64,000 nt of DNA from Maratus speciosus (Eukaryota; Arthropoda; Arachnida; Araneae; Salticidae): NCBI GenBank assembly GCA_963932465.1, contig OZ010792.1, positions 283,323,836 through 283,387,835 on the forward strand. Direction: 5' to 3'. Of the stretch, positions 33,314-44,890 are shown one piece after another. The position numbers and the translations under genes are program-made. Within the stretch, counting starts at the first letter, position 1; each line of letters opens with the position of its first letter. The notes under the pieces were generated by a model that was not told the origin of the DNA, made no database searches, and saw nothing but the letters and a program-made list of their open reading frames with translations.

Positions 33314-35112
33314 ATACTGTTGAGTTTTTCATATTCGAATTTATTCTATACAAGTGTCGGTTTGTGCAATTTTTACATGGTGCCATATTGTTTCTAGCTA
33401 ATTTTGGTTACTCTATAGGAATTTGTATTTTTTTTTTTTTATAAATTTCTTGGGAGATAGGTTACAAGATTCATCTGAGGGTTGTGATATTTTAGTTACA
33501 TCATTCATTTTATAGATTTAGATACTGCAGTCGCAGTTTAGATTTTCCTTTTCGTCGTTTCATGTCATACTTTGTTTACGCATTTTTGTCTTAGATACAA
33601 TTTTATTTTCATGTCATGTAAATTATTCTACACCCAGCAATACCACATTACTGTTTCGAATTATATGGGCTGGTGCATGGTGCTTGCATTTCATTTTTTT
33701 TTTTTTAAGAGTGAGAATTTAAAAAGTTGTAATAATTAAAAGTTTACCTTTTAACAATTTTTTTTATTATTTTATTAGCTACTTTTGAATTTTTCACAGT
33801 TACACTATTGTTTATTTTTTTTCATGCAGACATGATTGTTCACTAGTGGCAGGTATATATTCAAGGAAACATTACAAGTTCTACATATTGCCATGTATTC
33901 TTCACACCTTTTTAAGGGAACTTAAATTTTATACTTAGGTAATGTCATTCGGATACTTATAGCGTAAAGAAGCACTCCATTTTTTTTTACACAATTACAA
34001 GCTGCAATGTTCAACGGTCAACGATTTTTTTACACACGTGCTTTCTGTACTGTCATAGTATCTAATGTACTTACTTCTTCATTCAAAGGCATTAAGTTGG
34101 AAATTGCTTTAGCAACAAGGTTCACAGACCTTCAAAATTAATTTTTTTTTCATGTTCATTGAATTTCACACTTTTGTCACAATTGGTTACTGGTTGCTGT
34201 AGAAATAAAATATAGCAATTATACGTGTTTGTCAGTATTTATATTGTCATCTACTCTTGCTTCTAGAAACCAGCCACAGTTTTAATTCAGTCAACTAGAT
34301 AGAATTTTTTTTTAAACATTATTGTTTATCGCCTGATATTACACATCATGGGCTTTTACATGCAAGTTTAATTGTTATATAGTTCTTTTTTTAATTCAGG
34401 TACATTTTAGATATTTAGAGATATCTTGGTAACATTTATGCAACACATTCACTTGTTGCAGTTTTTCAAACAGGATGTCAGTTGGCAGTACCCACATATT
34501 TTTCCTTTATTATGATTTAACGTCTGCATTTTTTTTGTTTAATTTCAAGGTTAAAAGGTCTGTTTAGACAATTAAATAACGTTTGCAAATACATGTACAG
34601 ATTACACTGTGCGTTGGTACTGAATTTTTAATTTTTGAAATTTGAATATATGATAACATTGCTTTATTTACATTTGCTTATTTGATTTTGCTTATTTGAT
34701 TTTTATTATTATTGTATTATATAAATAGACTATGCTAGCAATTGAATGCCAGTTGGCATAAAAGATGATTTGCATACTGAGTTATGCTATTTTTAATGTA
34801 GGCCTACTTTTAAATTTTATGTGTACTTGAACTTTTACCGTCTCAAGAAGACGAGTTTTTTTATGGTTTCTGGACTAAAGAAAATAAGAGACCAAATGTC
34901 ATGTATATGACTAATTTTGATGGTACCCAGTTTATGCAAAAAAATAATTGCATCTTTTTAATGTACATGTACTGTTTGTTTTTCTATATAGTTGGTGGTC
35001 TTCCGATAGCTTCAAAAGTTAATACATTGTGTTCTGATGTTATAGTATGTGTGCGCATCTGTGTTGGGCCAAGTTAAGCCTATTTTTTTACAACTTTGCG
35101 AAGGGGGAGATA

Positions 35113-35860
35113 TGTATGGTGAGGCCATATATTTGTATTAGATTTGTATTCGAAATTAATTTGTTTTCAAAATTTATTTCCCTTTCTTCTATTTAACGCT
35201 TCCATTCAAAAATCATTTCAAAGTTATGACTAATTTAAGTGCAATCGTTATACCCACATCTATATTCTTTTTGTTTCTGTTAAAAGCTATCATTCAGATA
35301 AATGATTTATTTGTTATTTATAATTTAAGCACATTTCCTTTCCTCGCATAAATATTCTTTATTGATATTTTATTTATATGCCGCTTCTTTTACAAATCTG
35401 TTTACATAAACTAAAGATCATATAGTTAATTTTAAGCTTGCTGGCGTCTTGTAAATGCATTAAAATATACATAAATTTCATTTTCACTTCGGCTGGTAAA
35501 TAGATATTTGACATTAATTATCCTCACCGTTATACTATATGTAAGCAATAATAGGTTTGCTATTTTATTTTTCACTTAATAATTTGTTGCCAAATGTGGT
35601 TTCTGTCCTTGGCGTTTATGTCGTTCGAATTTTAATATATCTCCCAGTTTAACGTATATTTTGTACTTGGCGTATTGGCTCAGGGCAGATGTATTCTTGG
35701 CGTATTAAATTACGCAGATTGAAAGACACTTCACCTCTGCTCTTGCTACTGATAACACCTCAATAATTTCCTTACCACGGGGGCCACCACTAATTTTACA
35801 TCTTAGCCTTAATAAAGATTTTTCCATGGAAATTTCTCCTGAATTATTGCCTGGTGGACA
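35113..35860 (+). other. Candidate 3' LTR or element end
   Basis: Runs from just after the purine tract to the point where pogo transposase similarity starts. It contains AATAAAG near 35811, a possible polyadenylation signal. No second copy is present in the window, so LTR identity is unproven. Confidence 0.3.
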
Positions 35861-36653
35861 TTCCTTTCAGGAAACGGATCAATGACTGGGGTTTGCGAGT
35901 CATTTCAGCAGGAGCTTTGTTTATGTCCAGTTGAACACAGGATCTCGCTCGTTTGAAGATGTACGTTGGAGGGATATAGTGCCTTGCTGCGCTTAGACAA
36001 CAAACAACAGTTGTGCTTACACCTCTTTCTCCACTTGGTACTCCTTGAATTTGTCTTTTTCCTTTCTCTCCCAGCACTTTTTGTAATTTTCTTTGCACGG
36101 TAGTGAAGACATATTCTTCCACATTATATATTCGTGTACCATCGATCTCATGTTCGTCTACAATTCTCTCTAGAACGTCAAAAAATTCGTAGACTCTTTC
36201 CCTATCGAAACCTTGACTTCTTGCTAAGTACGTGGACTCTGGCTGTCTAAGAGACAAATTAGGATGACGTTTCATGAATGAATAAAATCATTTTTTTACC
36301 TGCAATTTGCTGATCTTTCTTTAAATTATGAGTATTTTTTTTTACTTCTGCTAATTGAAATGCGAGATGCCTGAGGTCCTTGATAGTCAAACCAAACATG
36401 TGCCTTTCAAGTTTCAAAATGTGATCAGTTAATTCTTGCTCAAATTCCGGTGAGAATACAGCTGGTCTTCCAAGTGTTTTTATTTCGTTGGCAAAGGCGT
36501 TTTTACGGTCAGCGTGTCTTTTTCTCGTTGCTTTAAGCACCTTTATATTCTAACACGCTCATTTAGACCATGGTCTCTATTCTTATAGGTTATAACGGCC
36601 ATGCTTAGGTCCTGCAGACTCCATGGTGCATGTTTTCCTCGTTTTGGCATTCT
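35850..36653 (-). pseudogene. pogo/Tigger-like (CENP-B type) DDE transposase, truncated
   Basis: Read on the minus strand: a start MPKRGKHAPWSLQDL at 36653 opens a psq-type helix-turn-helix region. A stop and frame change follow, then GRPAVFSPEFEQELTDHIL, FGLTIKDLRHLAFQLAE, another frame break, MKRHPNLSLRQPEST, FDRERVYEFFDVLE, GTRIYNVEEYVFTTVQRK and RGVSTTVVCCLSAAR. The position of the first catalytic Asp (NVDE in relatives) reads NVEE. The gene stops near 35850, so the later catalytic acids are missing. It is therefore dead by truncation, frame breaks and active-site change. Family assignment is firm. Confidence 0.85.
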
Positions 36654-36659
36654 ACAGGC

Positions 36660-37870
36660 GAAAAATAACAAAATGAAAAATCAAGCATAACGGATTACGA
36701 AAAGATTTCCAACACTATCAAAATATTGTTAAAAAATTGCATTTTTGTTTACACATTGAAATGAAATATCTAAATAAACATTTACTAGAATAACTTAATA
36801 AAAATTTATTGTCTTCAATTACTGTCCATAGCCGATAACTTGGTCGGATTCTTTCGTGTATCCCTATGTATGATCTGCACATCTCGTGATGAATTAAAAC
36901 TTTCCTTAAGTTTTAATATGCATATCATAGCTGAAAACGTACACCCAGCAGTTATGGCTCATAATCAGTACTGTAACAGAACAATTTTGAATGTACCAGT
37001 ATATAAGTGGTAGGACGCAATAAGCTATACAAAACATTTTGTAGCGCCCTTCAGTAATGTATATAATTTTCATTATGTTTGAATGTGTTTTTTGTGCATC
37101 CCTGTAGTATAACTATAGTTTCTACCTACTCAATATTATATAAGAAGAATGTTGCCGTTTACTTTATTGATGCATCTAAATTTCATTATGTTTGAAATAG
37201 TGTAACATCATTAAAATACATTGAAAATCATTTTCCGCATAAATCACAAAGTTTTTTTTTCCTTTTTTTTGTGTGTGTATCCTTGTAGTTTAACTATAGT
37301 TGCGACCTACTCTATATTCTATAAAAAGTATGTTGTCATTTACTTCACTGATGCATATAAATTTCATTATGTTTCAAACATGCACTTTTTGAATGTGCAT
37401 GTAACCAAGGGAGTTAAATGTGTTTGTCGTTAATGCTTCTTGATAAATAATTGTATAAAAATTTTTAAAGAGCTATAAGTATATAGTGTAAGGTTACTTA
37501 CGTAATGTTTACGTTAGTGATAATACATAATTTATGCAAAATGGAAACTACTGAGATAAAAATAATAAGAACTTTTTGTGGTTGTTGTTTAAAAAGAGTC
37601 AAATCAGTAAACGCTATACGTGTGAAAATTCCTTACGCTGTTTCGTATCTGATTAATAAATGAATTGACAATCGAATAATAAGTCTTTGAAGGTTTTTCA
37701 ATAACAATTGTGATGGAGAGCTAAGACACGCCAACATCTGTTCAAGAACTGTCGTGGACATTTGCGTAATTCAGCAATTTCTTTTTGTATATATTTTTAT
37801 ATAACATATACCAGATATGATATAAATATGAAAATTATGTTTTTGTATATTGTATTGTTTTGTATTTTGT
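36660..37870. other. AT-rich sequence with a 181-bp direct duplication
   Basis: Two blocks at about 37070-37200 and 37255-37385 share CCTACTC(A/T)ATATT, ACTATAGTT and TAAATTTCATTATGTTT, offset by 181 bp and about 85 percent alike by eye. No gene was found. Confidence 0.55.
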
Positions 37871-37874
37871 ATAT

Positions 37875-38285
37875 TCATGGAAATTTTTCCAGAGAGAAAC
37901 AATCGCCTTTTATACAATATTTCAAATGAAAATCAAATTTCAAAAATTAATTGCTTAATAGGCGCAAAGGCATTCATGGAAAAAATTTCCATGAATAACT
38001 ATAGTTTCAATCGATGCTGGATTTAATTGTGTTCTGTGTTTGCCCCATGTCAGTGACTCACGGAAATATATTCCATCTTGTGCTGCGTTTGTAGCCTTGC
38101 CAAACTGTAATAGTGAGAAGTTCCAGGCCGGGCATCGTTCCATGTGGTTTAGTCCGTAGTACGTCAGTGCGCTATACTGATGTCCCGGGTTCGAGTCCCG
38201 GCATAGAATCTTTTTCACTAGGTTGGCCTTTGCGCCTATTAAGCAATTAATTTTTGAAATTTGAATTTCATTTGAAATATGTTTT
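37875..38285 (+). mobile_element. tRNA-like fold-back element, single copy with both arms
   Basis: Left arm (about 37875-37970, with AATTGCTTAATAGGCGCAAAGG) is the inverted complement of the right arm (about 38225-38280). The centre matches the units at 3.2-4.1 kb, including GTTTGCCCCATGT. A 71-nt cloverleaf lies at 38138-38208: anticodon stem TCAGT/ACTGA is fully paired, loop GCGCTAT is conserved and the B-box GGTTCGAGTCC is intact, while the D and acceptor stems are weaker. Its presence 34 kb away shows that the fold-back unit with its tRNA-like core moves as one element. Confidence 0.8.
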
Positions 38286-38786
38286 TGTAATCTGCAAAGA
38301 TCAGGTCATTAATGAAAGATCCTTTTTTATTCAGCGTTTTTTAGATTCATATTAAAAATAATTATTATATACATATCTACGGTTGTTTTACACATATTGT
38401 TGGAAATAATCTTAATAGCACACCTGCTTGGACAGACCCAGTCCAAATGTCGCCTATTTAGATGGTTTTCGACAAAGCAAGCCGGAAGAAATTTATTTGA
38501 AGCAATAAGCATGGTTCACTTCAGGGCAATAAAGTTGTATTTGCTTATGGTATTTAACCTCTGATCTCGGGAAAGGATAATTATTTTCTTAGGAGGTGCA
38601 ATGTAACTAAGAATTTGTGCCCAACAAATGTTAGAGCATGTTTCCTATGATTGGAAATTTGGGAAGCCGATAAGGGTGATTGTGGTTTTAGACTTGCCCA
38701 TTGAAATCAGAGGGGCTTGCTTCAGATCAGAAGGGCACGCTTCTTTAAAAAAAAAAAATAGTTTCAGTATGTTTTAAACTCTAACA

Positions 38787-39156
38787 AAGGGACCACCAAA
38801 CATGATGCTCACCGATTTTGACGAACTTAAAGTATATTGTAGAGTTCTTATTCCTAATTATTCTGATGAAAGGATTTCTTCAAATGGGCCTTGGATTTTG
38901 AAAAATTAGAGGTCAAAGTTCAGAATACGTTTCAAATAGTCATTAATTTGCAATTTTCGACAAGTAATTCGTGGTGTGATCGCAGAGTGCTTGTCCGTCA
39001 GCCACAGAGCCCGAGTTCGATGCTCACTCCTGACTTTTTATTTATTTATTTTTATGAATTTCATATTTTTTGACGCTTTACAAATTTTAACCAAAGTTAT
39101 GAATTTCTACAGCTTTGAAATTATAATATTTTCCTAAAAAACCGATTTACGTTTCT
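38787..39156 (+). repeat. tRNA-core short repeat (SINE-like), copy A
   Basis: From GGGACCACCAAACATGATGC to CCGATTTACG, it aligns with the reverse complement of 41739-42102. A tRNA-like core at about 38966-39030 has a possible A-box (GTGGTGTGATCGCAGAG) and a B-box-like GAGTTCGATGC. Body parts on either side are AT-rich and shared between copies. It is probably mobilised by a LINE, but the class is inferred. Confidence 0.65.
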
Positions 39157-39373
39157 GTATTTCATGAAAACTTTTTTTCAGTAATTTTTAAACAGTTGAC
39201 GGAAATACAAATTAATCTGAGTTAAATTTGTGCAGAAAATTTGTTTTTATAAAAATATTTATTATTAATTGAACCTTTTTATATTTTAAATACAAATCTC
39301 AAATAATGCATACTATTTTATTAGAAAAAATAACAAAATAAATATCTTTTTAATATTTGATCTGTTTTAAATA

Positions 39374-40915
39374 CGCTGCTCAAAAAAATTAGGGGAGCAA
39401 GCAAAAAAAGTGAAGAGAACAGTGCAAGACAGCCATGTATGGGCATAAAATAGATAGCACACGTGTATCAATGCGCAATACAGAAAAAAATACGCAAAAA
39501 AAATTGCAAGGAAGCTTTTATTCTTTGAAATGATGAAAAGATTGTTAAGGGCAACAATTTTGTTTCATGTAAATGATAAAAAAAGTAATGTTTAGAAATG
39601 ATGCAAGATTTTTAATATGGCGTGTGGTCTCCTTGAACAGCTAAGACTTCTGCACACCTGTTTCCCATGGATGCAATGAGGTTATCGATAAGACTTTGGG
39701 GAATACTGTTCCTCGGCTCAAGAACTGCAATCTCCAAGTCCTGGACAGTAAAAAGAGGCTTCGTTCTCGCAGCAATGCGTCGTCTGAATATGTCCCAAAC
39801 ATGCTCGATCGGATTTAGGTCAGGAGAGCATGCTGGTCATTCCATACGCTGTATTGTTTTAGCTTCAAGCATGTTTTCCACAAGACGAACTGTATAAAGT
39901 CTGGCATCATCATGCATGGAAAAGAAGGAATCACTAATTGCGGCAACATAAAATACGACTTGAGGCCTCAGTATCTCGTCTGTATTACTTTGGACCGTCA
40001 AGGTGCCATTCCGAATGTTATGCAGGTCCGCCAGTCCACCTGTGCTGATTCCAGCCAATAGCATCAACCTACCTCGTCTGTAATGTGATCTTTCATGAAC
40101 GAATGTGGGATTATTTTAAGTGCCTCTTTCTCTCCATGCCAAAACACATCAGATTTCACATCAAGACTGAATCGGGACTCGTCTGTAAACAGAATTTGAC
40201 TCCAACAACGTTGCCTCCAAACTCGATGTTCAGTTCCCCACCTTCTTTGGGCCGCGCAGTGGCTTGAGGTCAACGGAATACAGACCATTGGCTTACGTGC
40301 ATAGAGACCACCCTGATGAAGCCTATTTCGGACTGTTTGGCTGGACACCCTTTGTCCTTTGGCCAAGAACAACTGTATTTGCAGCTGAGTAGCATTTCCC
40401 GTTCCGTCTCGACGAGCTGTTACCAGGATATAACGGTCATCAGTTTCTGTGTTAGCACATTTTCAACCTTGCACTTGTCGATGATTACCATTCCACGTGT
40501 CTTGGAATCGATTCCACAGCCTTTCATGGAGACTTCTTGTGACTCCAACAGCGTCCACTACACTGCGTTGTGTTTCCCCAAATTCAACTGTCCCGGTAAC
40601 ACGCCAAACCATGGGTTGCGGTAAATCACGTTCCTGTGACATTTTCAAGCCACCTTTTCTCAAAACACAAGCTGAGCAATTGAATTTTACAACCGAGGCA
40701 GTGAAACAAACGTTTCTGCAAAATCGCGATTTCAGCACGTATCTCCTTTTTATAGTTTTTGACGTCATAAAGTGTAATTTACATGTGAAGTTTTCTTTAT
40801 CTGTTTTCTACAGCACTTAAATTATGGATGTTTTATTTTACGTTAATTATCGGTGTAAATAATATTTGCGTAATTTCGTTAAAACCATTTGCTCCCCTAA
40901 TTGTTTTGAGCAGTG
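39374..40915 (-). mobile_element. Tc1-like transposon, 1.54 kb
   Basis: Ends CGCTGCTCAAAAAAATTAGG and, in inverted orientation at 40889-40915, CACTGCTCAAAACAATTAGG are about 27-bp inverted repeats. TA flanks both sides (39372-39373, 40916-40917). Length and content match Tc1 elements. It encodes one decayed transposase on the minus strand. Oppositely oriented copies of a tRNA-core repeat lie on either side. Confidence 0.9.
39612..40642 (-). pseudogene. Tc1-family transposase, inactivated
   Basis: Start at 40642 (MSQERDLPQPMVWRV) and stop at 39612-39614 give about 343 codons, the usual length. N-terminal helix-turn-helix, TVRNRLHQGGLYARKP and the catalytic block FTDESRFSLD are readable. The second block, usually HDNARPHTA, reads MHDDARLYTV. 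The third block PDLNPIEHVWD at about 39785-39815 is intact, but the Trp codon just before it (after RME) is a TGA stop. At least one more frame break lies near 40400-40465. The protein would act by binding the inverted ends and cutting at TA; this copy cannot make it. Few other lesions suggest moderate age. Confidence 0.88.
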
Positions 40916-40917
40916 TA

Positions 40918-41738
40918 TATTAAAATATGTCAAATGATGAAATGCAAAAATGTTTGTTATTACTGACATTGACATTTAAGTTCAGTAAATATGCACTTAA
41001 TCGGGTGACATACATCGTAAAAATATTCAAAACTGAATATTCACACGGAAAATTTTTCTGCATAGAGTGTAACTTTTTACCTATTAATTGTCTTCAAAAA
41101 AAGATAAAAGATATCAATAAAAAATTCTATCTATTCTTATATTATCGAAAAAGTCTATCTAACGATTTCTTAAAAAAAAAAAAAAAGTACGCATGCATCA
41201 TAAGTTACGTGTCATATGGGATCCGCAGATGATTTTTACATTTCAAGTTGACAATTTTTGCTTTATTATCATCATTTGTCAAAATAAGAAACATTTTGAA
41301 ATATAATTTGTCCATTTTTATTCATTTAAAGATAAATACATTTGGACATTTCACATCAAAATTATTATTTATAATTTACACGAAATAATAAATTTGTACT
41401 TTAAATTCCACAAAGTAAATATATATTGTATATATGTGATATACTATTTTTAAACCTTGTTTAAAATATAAAAATATATATAGAAAAATAATAATTACAA
41501 AAAAAATCTAGATGTAGAATAGTTTAGGTATTTGTTAGTGAAGATGTTAGTTTACAAATGAAATAAAATATAGATATTCATGAAAAAAAAATCGTAAACG
41601 TAATTCTATATTTTTTAGAAAAATATAAAAAAAATTCAAAATTACAGCAATTCAGAACAATTCTTAAATGTTGTAAAGTATAAAAATATAAAATTAATTT
41701 AAAAAGAAAAAAAGTCAAGCAGTAGCAAAAATCAAAAG
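40918..41738. other. AT-rich sequence, nothing recognised
   Basis: Very AT-rich stretch with short A/T-driven frames. No gene or repeat boundary found. Confidence 0.4.
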
Positions 41739-42102
41739 CGTAAATCGACTTTTCTGGAAAATATCAAAATTTCAAAGCTGTAGAAATTCATAGCTATCGT
41801 TAAAATTTGTAAAGTGTCAAAAATATGACATTCATTTTTTAAAAAATATAAAAAGACAGGAGGCCGTATCGAACTCTGGCTCTCCGGCTGGCGGACGAGT
41901 ACTCTGCGGTCACGCCACGAATTACTTGTTGGACCTCGCAAATTAATGAGTATTTGAAACGTATGCTGAACTTTGACCCCCAATTTCTTAAAATCTAAGG
42001 CCCATTTGAAGAAATCCTTTCAAAGAATAATTAGGGATAAGAACTCTACAACATACCTTAAATACATCAAAATCGGTCAGCATCATGTTTGGTGGTCCCC
42101 TT
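41739..42102 (-). repeat. tRNA-core short repeat (SINE-like), copy B
   Basis: Reverse-oriented relative of copy A, sharing ACCAAACATGATGC, GATTTCTTCAAATGGGCC, the tRNA-like core (about 41868-41925, with CGTGGCGTGACCGCAGAG and GAGTTCGAT on the minus strand) and the ending CGATTTACG. About 80-85 percent alike by eye. Confidence 0.65.
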
Positions 42103-42822
42103 GTAAATGTGAGATTATGATTCCAGCTCCCAATGTAAGCAGCAGTATTTTTTTTTCTTTTAACTCTCAATATGAGCAGTATGTATTACAGCTCGCAATG
42201 AAACAGTGTTTGATAGTTTTTACATCAAATCGGGATTTTCGGTATCTCTCTTAGAGAGAGTTTCTCGTTATAATTCATCACGTCAGAGGGCTGACAGTAT
42301 AGTGCGATGCTCCACTCAAATATTATTATTTCTATTGTGCAGAGAGATCAGCTACAGATAAACTCTTCTACTCATCAAGCGATGGGCAGTGAAGGGTGTT
42401 TTATTTTTATATACATAATTTGTGTCTTTACACATGCTTAATAATAATAACAACAGGGTTGACTACCGTGATCCATTTTATCTTCGTACCTAATATAATA
42501 AATTATTCAACTTAATTCTTAAAAAACTTTCAAATGGAAATTTTAATGACAACGTGTCATATAGAAAAAGTAATTTAAACAATTTAAGAAAAGATTGAAG
42601 AACCAGCAAAAAAAAAAATGCTGAATTTAGTGTTAAGGAAGTGCGTGTACTTTCATCATCTTTTTCTTTTATTATTTTTCTTACCTGTAAGCATATTGCG
42701 TAATTTTCGAAATAAGTGATTTAGTTTAATTAATTTTAATATAATATGATATAAATTAATTTTCTTTTCGTAATTATTGCAACTAATGGGTATGTGTGTA
42801 ATCACTTTTAGGTAAAATTAAT
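42103..42822. other. AT-rich sequence, nothing recognised
   Basis: No gene, RNA or repeat could be supported. Confidence 0.4.
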
Positions 42823-42824
42823 TA

Positions 42825-43203
42825 CCGTATATACTCGCGTATAAGTCGAGGAATTTCTGACAATTTTTGGCAAGCAAATTCGGGGGGGTCGACTTATACG
42901 CGAGTCAATTAAAAAATAAAAAATAAAACTTTGAATACTGCAAAATTCAGACTTTTTATGTGTATAAATAATAAAATATTACAGACAAATATACAAATAA
43001 TAATAATTTATCATTAAAAATTTTTTCAATGATTTATTTTTATTTACTTACTACTTTTTCGCATAGGCAAGTGAAATATTTGGTTTGATTTTGCGCAAAA
43101 TTGAAGTAAAAAGTTAGTGGGTCGAGTTATACGCGGGTTTTTGATTTTTTGCAGAATTTGCATTCGAAAGTTAGGGGGTCGACTTATACGCGAGTATATA
43201 CGG
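42825..43203. mobile_element. TA-flanked MITE with TATACTCGCGTATAAGTCG ends, intact
   Basis: 379 bp. It begins CCGTATATACTCGCGTATAA and ends with the complement, and has extra internal copies of GTCGACTTATACGCG. TA lies at 42823-42824 and 43204-43205. It is the uninterrupted relative of 44256-44890. Confidence 0.85.
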
Positions 43204-44129
43204 TAAGTTTATTTTTCAAGTACTTTTGATTTACTTTTTCCCACCTGTTTAATTTTAGATTTCTTAATAAATTGTTTATGTTAATTTTAATTATAATTAA
43301 TTATGGCGGAAGGTTTAAACATGATACGGCCATCGTAAAAAAAATCCCAACGGAGTCAATTTGGTTTACTACTTTTGATTGACCACTTAATCTTTAACGT
43401 GAGCGTTGATATTATTAATTTTGAAGCTCACGTTAGCCTATTACTAGAACGATAATTTTAATTAAATTCAGAATTGTTGATATTTTTAAAGTAAATTTAT
43501 CATATGAACACGACTCGATGGTGGCGTTTGGTAAATGTTGGACAGAAGATATAATAAATCTAGCTATGAAAATAAGGTGCTCATTTCTGACTAGAAAATT
43601 GTGATTTACTGCTTCCAAAATATATAATGCTTGGATAAAGTATACAACCATGGTACAATTAAAGCAAAGTTGAAATACATGTTGCATGCAATAAGGTTTT
43701 GTATGCACTTAGCTTCTGTTTTGTTATATTTATTAGGGCATCAGAGACACGTCGACGAAGTGAAACCTCAAAAGGCTGATTATGGAAATTTTATCATAAG
43801 ATGTCCAACTAGAAAAAACGATACGAAAACGATAGAAAAGCGCAAGAAGAGTCTACTAGAAATAAATTTTATGTTGTTATTATTATTTTACAGACCCGGT
43901 ATATGCTATTTCTTTCTCCCAGCAAATAAAATGTCGTCTCCAAAAAATAACATTCCGTTGTGTAAGCCAGCCGTAAAACAAAGCAGATGTATCATTGTAC
44001 GGAATAATCTCTATTGCAATTTTTTGAACTTCTAAGCATCGTGCAATTTCAATTTTCATACCGTCGTATTGGCAGAAAAAGTACTTTTTAATGCAATTTG
44101 TTTGAAAACTACATCTCCATTTATTTTTG

Positions 44130-44164
<35 letters not shown>

Positions 44165-44255
44165 TAGATTTTAGCGTCATTTGTTTCATTTTAGCAACTC
44201 GATTACTCCATTTTTGTAGAAAGTAAAGGGAAAATAGTTGGAAAATAGCAATTAC

Positions 44256-44890
44256 CGTATACACTCGCGTATAAGTCGACCCCCTAACTTTCGAATCCAA
44301 ATTCTGGAAAAAATCAAAAACCCGCGTATAAGTCGACTCTCTAACTTTTTGCTTCAATTTTGCACAAAATCAAACCAAAGATTTCACTTGCCAATGCAAA
44401 AAGGTAGTAAGTTAACAAAAACAAATTATTGAAATTTTTTTAAATGATAAATTATTATTATTTGTAATTTTATATATTATTTTTCTATTCATACACATAA
44501 GATGCCATATTTTTGCACACTGTAAAAAACAAATCCGACCAGTTTTCCTGTAGGAATCGGAAAAATAGTTGCCCTTATCGTACCGGAAAATTTTTCGACC
44601 CAGCTCGGAATAAAATCCGTAAAATCTGAATAAAATCCGTAAAATACCGTTTTATTGACTATTTCCTTTTTTTACGGATTTCATTCCGAGCTGGGTCGGA
44701 AAATGTTCCGGTACGATAAGGGCAACTATTTTTCTGATTCCTACAGGAAAACTGGTCGGATTTTTTTTTACAGTGCAGTATTCGAAGTTTTTGTTGTTGC
44801 TTTTTTAACTGACTCGCGTATAAGTCGACCCCCAAATTTGCTTACCGAAAATTGACAGAAATTCCTCGACTTATACGCGAGTATATACGG
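44256..44890. mobile_element. TATACTCGCGTATAAGTCG MITE, interrupted by another MITE
   Basis: Same ends as 42825-43203 in the opposite orientation, with TA at 44254-44255 and 44891-44892. The other duplicate segment (near 46400) shows the empty TA site. Removing the nested element leaves about 375 bp, matching the intact copy. Confidence 0.88.
44518..44775. mobile_element. Nested hairpin MITE with CACTGTAAAAAA ends
   Basis: 258-bp palindromic element: CACTGTAAAAAACAAATCCG runs inward to GGTACGATAAGGG-type sequence and is mirrored on the right. It shares its ends with 4449-4652. It splits the host MITE with a CA dinucleotide repeated at both sides; the intact copy near 42937 shows the empty site. 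Confidence 0.85.

Larger units (their letters stand above)
30000..35860 (+). other. Candidate pol-less LTR-like unit: GC-richer leader and T-biased body
   Basis: About 30.0-30.65 kb is clearly less AT-rich than its surroundings and has short open frames with no known similarity. From about 31.1 to 35.1 kb the plus strand is strongly T-rich and A-poor with no coding sequence. At 35101-35112 a purine tract GAAGGGGGAGA is followed by TATGTATGGTGAGG, the layout of a polypurine tract before a 3' LTR. No matching 5' LTR was found, so the identity is an inference. The composition resembles the interior of the LTR element at 51.6-63 kb. Confidence 0.35.

Noticed and set aside
43631..44035. 134-codon open frame
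   Set aside because: Its second half is shared with 46.07 kb as a decayed non-coding repeat, and no protein family is recognised.
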